The notes under the pieces are model-generated. The model worked only from the letters and a program-made list of their open reading frames with translations. It did no database searches and was not told the DNA's origin. Shown piece after piece: positions 36,943 to 48,900 of a DNA stretch of 64,000 nt. The stretch comes from Catonia carolina. Lineage: Eukaryota > Arthropoda > Insecta > Hemiptera > Achilidae. Each line of letters starts with the position of its first letter. The stretch's first letter is position 1. Made by a program: the position numbers and the translations under genes. The DNA lies in the NCBI GenBank assembly GCA_035578175.1, contig JAQMRL010000002.1, positions 136,948,171-137,012,170 of the forward strand. The letters are read 5' to 3'.

Positions 36943-39900
36943 CAATTGCTAAAACACGTTTTTTGGGTTGAGGGAGTCTGAAAATATGTAGATCCAGTGA
37001 AAAATCGACATGGTAACAATACTTTCTTTCCTATATATTCATATAGACAAGGAAAGTAAAAAACAATTAAATCTCTTAGAAACTTGAATGGAGATCTTAG
37101 GCTATTTATCAGGTGGTCAGGCCTGTCATCACTGTAACCTTAACAAATTGGTACAGAACCCCATGAACACTATTTCTAGCCCAGACTGGCACAGTTGACT
37201 ACTCACTAGAAATGTTATCCTCTTGATTCAATATAATTGGGGGCATTCCACTGTTTGCAAATTATTTTTCACGCATCCAGAGACCTGGTATAATATCGGG
37301 CATCTCATTTGGCGCGCAGAGAGTTTAGCCTGTAATAATACAAGGTGTATCAAAAATTACCGACTCTAAAACAAAATGCATGATATAGTTTCCTATAAAG
37401 CGTAAATTTATACAATAATATTCATTTAGACCCAATTATAATTTATAAATCTGTTGCTAACCTTAAGAAAGTTTCGGTAACAATTTTGAAACAGTGCTAC
37501 TTCGATTTTTAATTAATTATTAATATTCACCAATATTTCTTGAACACTGTTAGGCACTGTTATGAATGTCATTGATATTCTTACTGTTTGTTTTTTAAAA
37601 ATAATTTGCTGGTGTAGCTAATAAAGTTTCTAGTAGTACATTAGAACAAGGTTTCTTTTTCTAGTACAACTAGTAGGGTACTAATAGGTGCCATAAAATA
37701 GTAAATAATAAACACTACACTTGGTATTCTATAAATTCGGTCCGCACACATCAAAAAAAAAACCTCAACATTTTTTAACGGTAATGATCGCACTGAATGC
37801 CAGTTGATTGAACACTGAATGACAATATTCACTGTGCGTTTCATTCGTTGGTTAGGCGTATGTAGTTGATAATCATTTGCTCTCAAAACCAGTATTATTA
37901 GTAAATAAACTGTACCTTCTAAAAAGCCTATTACTATATAATAACAATAATAACTGATGATTAATTATAATACATTACTTCACTCCTCCTTCGCTTTGTA
38001 CTTTATTTATAATAAACGTATTTTACTATGAAATGTAGAAAAATATATACTACATTAGTTTTGTAAACAGTCTATAACACTAGTCGAGGGATGGGTAGAT
38101 TTAGTATATGTAAGCTGATTCATTCGAAGCCTCGACGCGCCAGATGAAATGCCTATGCTTATACATATAATACACCTAGGAGGCTAAGCCCTACATGCCT
38201 CATCAAGATGACACGAGATTCTTAAAAGCTTTGATAGAATACCCTAAAATATTTACAATTTGTTTGAAGCGTTGGCAATCATCATGGTTTTCTGATGTTA
38301 GTTGCTATCTGCGACAATGTGGAATTCCATGAAACTCTTACCAAACCTGGCCTTGGAATTGGTGAACCAGGAAATTCTTTTGTCAAGATTCTATTTTCCC
38401 TTCCCAAATGCATTGTAGCAGTTTATGTCATTTTTTATTCCCTCTTAGTATTGCTTAAATACATGCCATACCTTAACTTGGAAGATCTTTTAAATGTTGA
38501 GAACAGAGGCAAGAACCTGAGTACCACTCCGGTACATATGCAGCACGGCATTGTAGTGAAAAACCAGGGTGATGTTGATTGGTGTAATCTGTATAAACAA
38601 GTGATCTTCATATCTATTCAGTGATTCATCAGCTAAATATATGTAGTTATTTACAAATTGAAGATTTAAAAATTATAGGTGTTCTACGCATGCGCACTAG
38701 TCATCCTTGTTCACTGGCTATCGAATCATGCCATTGTAGTTGTTCTACGTTGTGTTTTTAGTTTTCTCTGAACGTTTAAAATGTTTAAGACAATTAGTGA
38801 TACCGCTGATTGTGAGATTCGTTCTGTAATAAGATTTTCAAACGCAAGGAATGTGAAACCGGCTGAAATTTATCGTCAACTTTGAGATGTTTACAGGGAA
38901 GACGTGATGAGTGTAGGAATGGTGAGAAAGTGGGTTAGAATGTTCAATAGCGGTTGAACAAATGTGCATGATGAGAATCGGAGCAGTGAGCCTTCTCTCG
39001 TCACCGATGATCTGGTAAGGGCAGTTGACGAAAAAATCCTAGAGAACAGACGTTTCACTATGACAACGATATCTGACGATTTCCAACAAATTTCACGCAC
39101 TCTTTCGTATGAAATTGTTACAGACCACTTAGGTTATCGCAAGCTGTGTTCCCAATGGGTTCCAAAAATGCTCACTGACGTGCACAAAACCAAGAGACTC
39201 GGAAGTGCTTTGATTTTTCTCACACGGTACAGTGATGATGGTGAGGATTTTTTAAACAAAATTGTGACAGGTGATGAAACTTGGGTTTGTCATGTCACAC
39301 CGGAATCTAAACAGCAGTCAATGGAGTGGCGACACACGCAATCCCCGAAGAAACAAAAATTCAAGACGACAATGTCTGTACAAAAAATCATGTGCACTGT
39401 TTTTTGGGATCGGAAAGGTGTTTTGCTGATTTTCTCCCAAGAGGTAAAACCATTAATGTGGCAAGGTATTACGAAACCTTAAGAAAATGAAGGCGGGCAA
39501 TTCAAAACAAACTGAGAGGAATGCTCAGTAACGGAATTGTGTTGCTCCATGACAATGCTCGGCCCCATACCACTGGTGACACTCAAACATTGGTTCGACA
39601 GTTTAGTTGGGAGCAGTTCGATCATCCGCCCTATAGCCCGGACTTGGCACCGTCTGATTACCTGCACATGAAGCGCGAGCTAGGCGGCCAATGCTTTGAA
39701 ACCGACGATGAAGTGAAAACTGCCGTGGAGTCGTGGCTACATTTGTTGGCGGGAACCTTCTACGAAGAGGGTATAGACAGATTGATCACCCGCTACAACA
39801 AGTGTTTGAACATCGGTGGAAACTATGTCGAAAAATAGTTTAAGGTTTGGGTTTTCATGTAGAAATAAAATTGCCTGTAGAACTTTCAACAACACTGCCA

Positions 39901-42900
39901 ATGCACCAATAGTTTAAATAAAAGCTTTAGAAAATAAGTTTGTATAATGAATCCTTATATCATGTAGCAAATGGAAAACTTAATTTGGCGTGTTAAAAGT
40001 GTCATCCGACACAAACATGTTAATAATCTCTCAGCCTATAATCAGTAATTATAAACAGTTAAAAGCTCTATAAATTTTTATATTTTTGTTAGATCTGCAG
40101 AAAATTTGTTAGTTCTAAGTTAAGGTATAACTTGTTAATAAAATTAATATCTAAGCTTTTAAGATAAATTTAAAGTTTTCAGAATTGTCTAAGTATGTTT
40201 TTCATTTCAGACGAAAAACATATGGTATATTTATATACACAGTTGAAATTTCATTGGCCAGTAGATGAGTACAGCAAATTCAGAACATTCCAGTCTGCAT
40301 TCTTCTTGTTAGGTTAGTACTATAATAAGCGTCTACTGTTCTTTTTACTATTTTTATTTTTAAAAACCTACAAAATAGATATTTTATTGTATGTGTTAGT
40401 TACGTTGATATGCCTTTTTAACACTGGACACATTTTGCATTAATACATTGAATATAGAGGAAATAATCATAATTGCATTGCCACGCTGACATTGCATTCC
40501 ATTAAAAAAATAGGATAATGCCAATCCGCATCATCCGTCCATGCCAATAATTTTTCTTTTTTATTCTATTGATAGTTTTAAAATAATAATAATAATGTAT
40601 TTATTTTTGTTCATTAATAAAATACAATGTATATTGTGTGGTTCAAAGCTCCGTGTAGTTGCGGGTTGAAGGGTTTAGGTGAGGTATAATGAATGAGTGA
40701 TGCATGCTGGGAGAACAATTGTTGTATTACTCTGATACAAAAAATTCATTTTCAAACTTATATATTTGTTTGTATTTATTACATTCATTTATTTATATAT
40801 TTTTATATGAATTGGTAAGTTAAATATTATGAATCCGACCAAGTTAATAACCTGGTAGGTATTTGTTAAATTAATGCACCAGATGATAAGAATATTTTTT
40901 TGGTCTAGTTAGTACATGCTACCACTACAAATGCATCAGCTGTGAAACACTACTAACTCATTCATTCTACCACTACTATAACAACGCACTGCATTCCTTC
41001 CAATTACATTAAGCAATACATCATATTTCCTATAACTACACGTATTTAAAACTAATAATTATATTCGTTTATAATTAGTGAAATAAATATTGTACATGAA
41101 TATAAATAAAAATTTACAAATCAATTTATTACAAACAAAAATACTACCGTACCTATAAAGAAAATCTTGACTGTAGGCGGGGAAGGCACATTATGCAACT
41201 TACGCATTCTTCACAAAATAATACTTTTTTGAAAAAGGGAAAACAAATAAAAGAGAAAAACATACGGTCACAGAAACATGCTCTCACATATTCCACATGC
41301 ATTACCAAAATTTACCTCTATAGAACTAAATCATCATTGTAGTTTTGATTAACTGTGACAAATAACATTTTACGTCAACTAACCTTTCTGGTTGAAGGAA
41401 AAATCCAACGCTCAAGTTTCCTTCTAAATATATCTAATAATTTATAGTTACGCTCTTCATCAGGTATTACATTATAAAACTTTGGACCAAGGAAAACAAA
41501 ATTTTTCTGAAACAGATTTATCACATAGTTAAGAACCAAAATTACCAGTAATATAAAAGAAAAACACTGATAAATTTTCATCTGCAACCATAAATTTTAA
41601 AAAAATCTATTTCTCGGTTTACATGTATTATGTTTGTATTTATTTAGTAAAATTAAATCTAGAATCATTGATAATTTTGAAATGTGTAACAAACAGTTAA
41701 TAATAATGAATGTATGAGAATTCAATCTCTAAATATGTCTTCATTCAAAAATAAATCCTTATAATGCATCCTGCTGCTTGAAATTATTTCTATTTTATAT
41801 AATAAATTTCACTAAGCTTTTTTAAGCTGGCTTTATTTTTTATTTATCACTTAACACATATTTCGGTGAATCCACCATCATCAGAGTATATTATATCGTG
41901 TGAAACTAAAAATTTTTTAAATCTATAGAAGATGTTACATCTTCAGTCATCTTTATAAAACTTTAAATACGAGATGTGGCTATTAAATAACGAGACTGAT
42001 GTTGTAAAAAATTTTATTTTTATTTTATACATAATCACTTATTGTCACCTTCAATATACACTCCTTCTCTATCCCTACAACGCTCCATGCGAATTTTACA
42101 TTGTTGGAAACAGTGCTGGAAGTCATCTTCTGTCAGCTCCTTCAGGACACGTGCCACTTTCTTTTACAGCTTCCTCAGACTCAAATCTTGTCCCTAATGC
42201 AGATTTCACCTTAGGGAAGAGGTAGAAGATAATAACATGTGATGAAACGTGGTTTTTTTACTTATGATCTGGAAAAAAAGTGCCAATCCATGCACTGGAA
42301 GAGCTGAACTTCACCGAGAGCCAAAAAAAGCTCGAATAAGCGAGTCAAAATTTAAAGCAATGATGACTGTTTTTTTTTTTTTTGATATCCATAGGATTGT
42401 GTACCTTCACTGGGTTCCTGAAAGTCAAACAATTAATTAATATTACTACTTTGAGTTACTTTCTAAACTACATCAAAGAGTTAGAAAAAAACGCCCCGAA
42501 ATTTGGAAGGACAAATCATGGGTTTTCCACCAAGACAATGCACCAGCTTATTCCGCGTTATCTGTCAAGACGTTCCTAGCCAAGTACAGCATCTCAGTGT
42601 TACAACATCCATCTTATTCACCAGATCTTGCATCATGTGACTTCTACCTGTTCCCTAAGGTGAAATCTGCATTAAAAGGGACAAGATTTGTGTCAGTAGA
42701 ACTGTAAAAGAGAAAGCGGCACGTGTCCTGAAGGAGCTGACGGAAGATGACTTTCAGCACTGTTTCCAACTATGGAAAATTCGCATGGAGCGTTGTAGGG
42801 ATAGATTAGTGTATATTGAAGGTGACAATAAGTGATTATGTAAAAAATAAAAATAAAATTTTTTACAACGTCAGTCTCGTTATTTAATAGCCACACCTCA

Positions 42901-45900
42901 TATGTATTTTTATGTTTTCATTTTTTTTAAGTTATGTAGAACGTTGATCTGAGAAGGATCATAGTTACGATTACACTTTGATTACATTCTTGTGCATTTG
43001 TTCTCCTTACATCTACATTTCTCATCAATAAATATTTAAAAATTATGTTTTAGGTTTATTGGTTGGTGTACCAATGGTAAGAGCATTCTCACTGCCTGAT
43101 ACAATTGTCATAATGTTTGGTTGTATTTCTCACTCTATCGCAAGAGTTATATTTGCCACTGCTATACATCCTTCTGTTTTCTATATTGGTAAGAAATATT
43201 AAATATTATTCATACAGTAATCCCTCGTTATCCGCAGGGTTTATATTCCAGAGGGTTACCGCGGTTCGTAAAACCGCGGAAAATGATACGAAAAGATGAG
43301 GGTTAGGTTCTAAAGGTGAAGTCCTGTAGTCGTTTTAAGTGTTCAATAGTTTTAGAAACATTTTACCATTATTATAATCTATGAATATTTAATAAATGCA
43401 GTAATGTTCACATAAAAAATTTAAGTTGCTTTAAAATAGTTAGTTATGGCTCTTTGGTTCTTCTTCTTTTCAAACTCCTTGTGGACTTCTTCGTATGGTA
43501 TCATCAGCTCCTGAGTCCTCTTTTGAATTGAAGGGCCCTTTCCATGATGGAATTCGTCTCCAACACGTGGTCAGCCAATGCGTTGCCATGCTGAGGATCT
43601 CATTGATGGTTTGTGAAGAAATGGTTGGCTTCGTTTCAGGATCATCAAACAAACAAAGAACTGTACGTAAGTACGAAGAAGTTAGACTGACACATGGAGG
43701 AAAACGTACGGAGAAATTACAGTATGGTGCCTGGGTGTATGTATGGCGGTGGGAGTGGGGTGTTACTGGCGAGGCCTGGTTCCCGGTGACGTGCTCACTA
43801 CGTACAGTATGCGGAAATCTAGCTTGGCTCATGCCAGCCGTCGCCATACTAGTGTGTGACTCAACATGATACGGACGCCAAAACATTTATTCAAACACAT
43901 ATTTTCAGAATTGTATGACTTCCCCACCAAGTACAGTGTACACAAGGTAAGAAAACGTACATATTTTAAGGTTTTGGGCTCACAAAGTCCGCGGATAACC
44001 GGAACCCACGTATGCTAAACCCATGGATACCAAGGGATTACTGTATTTACTTTTGTTTCATGATCACTGCTCATGATACCAATCAGTGTCATTGGTGTCT
44101 ACAGCTCGGTGCCTTTGGAATTGATCGGTCTCAAACTCCACCATGAGTTCTGATTCTTGTCTATACTAATATTATAAAGACAAAGCCTGTTTTTTGTGCT
44201 GGCTAATTTCCAAAACTTCTGAACAGATTTTCATGTAATTTTGACAGCAAATTCATATTTATATTCACCGCACTATTTTATTTTCAAAAATAATAACCCT
44301 AAGGGGCCTGTAAAGATTTTCATTAATATGAGTGCATGTGTGTATGTGTATATGTGAATACGTATTGCTGTTGAAGTAGATGAAGGGTTTTGATGAAAGC
44401 AAGAGACGTACGTGGGGGAAATTATCAAAATGCTGTTTTTGTGTGCGTGCGTGCGTTCGGGTATTCAGTCGACTGGCAGCTACACACACAATTTCTGTTA
44501 AATATTTATTTAAACAAAATTGATTATACATGTTTCGCGTGCGAAGCCGTGCGGGGTATGCTAGTTAATAATAAGTGTCTTAATTTTTTAATTTATGCTG
44601 ATAGAAATAAAACATACACTTTTCTTTCCTAATTATTATTTTTATAAGTAGATTACTAACTATTTGCACACGATCTGCTAGTTCGAGAGCTACAAAAAAT
44701 AGTTCTATTTCTTATCACATTGTCAGCCAGTTATATGACTGAAGAATTTTAGAACAGAAGTATTAGAGGTGTTAAAAAACACTAGCCAGAGTTATATCCT
44801 TTGAGAGTAATGAATTTCATTATACAGGCAGACCCTGTGGTGATGAAGTAAAGGTGTCATTTGCAGGATGGAAGGTAGATGCTTTTCATAGGTCCTGGCA
44901 TGCTGATAAGCATAGGCCACTTTTCTACTTGGTGAGGAAGGCAATTGTAAACCACCTCACTCCTCGGTTTACTTAGTAAAGCCTTTAGAGGTTCAAATCA
45001 GCCTTTTGACTGATGACCGATACAATAACAGGTCTACATAAAAATTTGTTTTCAATGATCTTGTTTAATTTTTAGAATATTGTAAAATAATATGAGTGTT
45101 TAATGTGTGTATGCAAAATTAGTATTCTTGCTGTTTCATAAATTCAGCGGAGTAGAAATTAGTTTTTTCTCTCTAGTTGCTGGGATTTAAGTTCAATGAT
45201 TAAAATGTTTTCTGTAGCTAACAGAGTAGCTTTTTGACCTCTATATTGATATAGATTTCAAATATATGATTCTTTTTACAGTTGTTGATTTTCTTATTGT
45301 ATTATTGTTGACAACAGGTGCAGCTGTCGCAGCATTCGGTCCAGTTGTTGCTCCAGTGTTGAGATCAATGACATCAAAATTAGTCCCAGCTTCGGAAAGA
45401 GGTATGTTTTTTTTTCAATTGTATTAAGATAAACACATTCTCTACAGTATGGAAACAGTGGAAAGGAAAATCCTTTGTAAAATTTATGGTACAAGTTTTA
45501 TAGAAATTGGAGAGATCGTTTAAATGAAATATGTTATTTAAATGACTGTATTACTAACGAATAGTATTAATTTACTACATGTACTTGCCAATTTATGTGT
45601 TTTTATACATGTTTAACAATATAATTACAGAACTTTATTTATAAATATAAATATATGAGATATTTTATTTTTTGGATGAATAATTAATGAGTGCAGTATA
45701 ATAAACAAATATGGCTTTGTTTGTGACAGATCTAGTTGAAGGCAAGTGACTCATTTGTAAAGATAAGATAACAACAAAAGTTAGGTTAATAAACAGATTG
45801 ATCATTTTTGGCAAGATGCGAGTTGCAGTATTTTCCCTGTGGAATTGTGGGGGCAGGTTCACAAGCCATATAAAATGGCACCATATAATAATGTAATAAC

Positions 45901-48900
45901 GTAATAATAAATTTATAATAATTATTTATGTTACTAGTTGGCATCATAGCAGCAGAATCCTTATTAATGTTTTGTTTTTCCTTACTAGCACTTTCGTGGT
46001 CTGCACCGCTTCTTCAGGTAGTAATAATAATAATAGCTTCTAGAAATTGTTTACATAGATTTAATCTTCCTTTGTCAATGGGTTAAATCAAACTGATTAT
46101 AAAATGAAAAAATTGACTGCTATTGTTATCTGTGTCATAAATTGGAATTAAATTTTATTATATAGGGTGATTCAAAACTATACAACAATCTCTTGGGTTC
46201 TCATTCTACAGCTAAAAATAAGAAAAAAAGTTCATATAAACATATGCCTGAAAACGCTTTGTTAGCGAGTTACGGCTAGTGAAAAATTTCACCTAGAACT
46301 CTGTACCCTCGGTGAAGTAAGGCCGTATATAAATGTTAAAGGTAGTTACAAAGATATAAATACGATTGTTTCTTATGTTTTTTAATCTGAAAAATTGGAT
46401 AAAATTGGTTTCAGAGCTGTAAATGCAATATTTTCAGAGATATCTTATATAAAACACAAGAATTGGTGCAAAGAAATAACACATTTTTGTGTTTAACGTA
46501 AGATTACTTCTATAAATGGTAAATAAAGGTGTATTTTTTCTTAAATAAATTTGTAGAAAATTTAATTCTGAAAAGATTCATGTAAATTACTCAGGAAAAA
46601 ATGAATAATAGATATTGAAATTTCGCTTTATTTAAAATCAAAACAGACGCTCATAAAACACACATTCTTAACTGCATAAAATGTTAGGTTGGGTAACAGC
46701 TGATCATTATCAGCTGTTACTCCCAACCTAAATATTAGTTAATATTATGCAGTTAAGAATGTGCGTTTTATGTGCATCGGTTTTGATTTTAAATAAAGCG
46801 AAATTTCAATATCTATTATTCATTTTTTTGAGTAATTTACATGAATCTTTTCAGAATTAAATTTGCTACAAATTTATTTAAGAAAAAATACACCTTTATT
46901 TACCATTTATGGAAGTAATCTTACATTAAACACAAAAATGTGTTATTTCTTTGCACCAGTTCTTGTGTTTTATGTGAGATATCTCTGAAAGTATTGCATT
47001 TACAACTCTGAAACCAATTTTATTCAATTTTTCAGATTAAAAAACATAAGAAACAATCGTATTTGTATCATTGTAACTACCTTTTAACATTTTTATACGG
47101 CCTTACTTCACCGAGGGTACAGAGTTCTAGGTGAAATTTTTTGCTAGCCGTAACTCGCTAACTAAGCGTTTTCAGGCATATGTTTATATGAACTTTTTTC
47201 TTATTTTTAGCTATAGAATGAAATCCCAAGAGATTGCCGTATAGTTTTGAATCACCCTGTATTTAATTTATGATAAATTTTAACCATGTATCATTGTCAA
47301 ATTGTACCTGTTAGTTTATTGAGTTATTAGTATTAATATTTTTTAATATACATACATTTTTTATAATATGAATAAATACATAATACAAAATATAATATTA
47401 ATTCTATTATATTTAGTATTATTATTGTCATATTGTTTTTTAATTAATGGTTTTCCTATGGTTTCTCCAGGTGAATTACACAACAGTTCCTTTTGTTTAT
47501 CATGGAGAAGCATGCCTCCTCATTTCCTTGCTCCAGATTAAAGGCTTATTGCTTATAAAATATATATTTCTTCATATGTGATAAAAATTTTGTACGTGCT
47601 TCCCAATAAATCTGACGTATAGGGATATTAACATCGGACAATTTACTGCCAACATTAATCTTATTACAAGGGTTTAATGTTACTTTTATTACTCCAGTCG
47701 TTAAGAAACAGAATGAAAATGAGTCTACAAAAGATTTTAATAGCTAATAATTTAGTTATTAATAGGTCACTGGACGATTCAGATTCACGTCACATTCCCG
47801 CCATTCTTAATTCATTCCATCTCGTTTACTAGTTGTGCTTTAAAAAATTGTACAGTTGTAAATAAAACTTAAGTTGAAGCCAAAAAAAAATTACTAATTA
47901 ATAAACACAAAAATGTTATTCAATTTTGATATAGCACGGATGATATGATCTTAACACATTAAATTCCAAAATATAAAAGTTTTTTGTTAAATGAAAGTTT
48001 TGAAAATTAAGGTGCTGATATGAAATGCATCTTCTTTGGATTCACTTCTTTTGTATATTAAAAGTTCTTGTTAGGATTTGCACCACAAACGTTCATTCTA
48101 CCATCGTTTAGATGTCTCATCCTTCCTTGTTTCATAAAAACTCAGAAAAGTCTTCTATTCTGATTTTAACATGTGTGTTGTTTAGGTCAACATCTGAAAG
48201 GCTGGTTTGAATCTCTAGGGGTTTTACTAAGTAAAAACAAGGAGTGAAGTGGTTTACTATTGCCTTCCTCACTGAGTTGAAAGAGTATGCGTATCAGCAT
48301 GCCAGGCCCTCCGAAAAGCACCCACTTTCCACCCTGCAAATGACATCTTCACTTCATTCATCACAGGGTCTGGCTGTACAATGAAATTCATTACTCTCAG
48401 AGGAGATAACTCAGACTAGTGTCTTTTACACCTCTACCTCTTCTGTTTATAAATAGTTCAGTCATATAATTGGCTGACTATGTGATAAAAAACATAATTA
48501 TTTTTTGTAGCCCTGGAACCAACAGATCAAATGTAACAATTTTACATACAATGAAACTTTTAATGTATTAACCATAATTTAATCAAAATATATATCATTA
48601 CTTTAAACCAACAGTATGTTAAACAGTAAACACTTACCAATTATAGCGCTTTGAAGCATAAAATGCATATCTTCAGTAATTTTTCATGTTATTCATCCTA
48701 CTTCCTACTTCCTACTTCCACCATGATAGATAAGGATTCAGTTGATTAATTATCTATTCTTACAACTATATTTTAAACAGTCTTCCCAACTTAATTAAAT
48801 TGTTGTCATAATCAATTTTTGAGTTCGTTAATTTCTGTTTGTTTCCATATTTGTAAATGCAGTCAAACTCGGTTTTAGCGTCATTGAAGGGACAGATTAA

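Noticed and set aside
37343..37375. Mariner-type end CAAGGTGTATCAAAAATTAC
   Set aside because: No matching inverted end or transposase was found within a plausible distance.
38295..38624. 109-codon frame as a gene
   Set aside because: No domain recognised, no splice context, and located in intron DNA between transposons.
43470..43886. Opposed open frames of 138 and 124 codons on the two strands
   Set aside because: They lie wholly within a Tigger-like non-autonomous element, show no domain, and overlap on opposite strands, as expected by chance in its GC-richer body.
48630..48660. Second Penelope-like element
   Set aside because: Only a ~25-base similarity to the PLE terminal segment; too short to annotate as an element.
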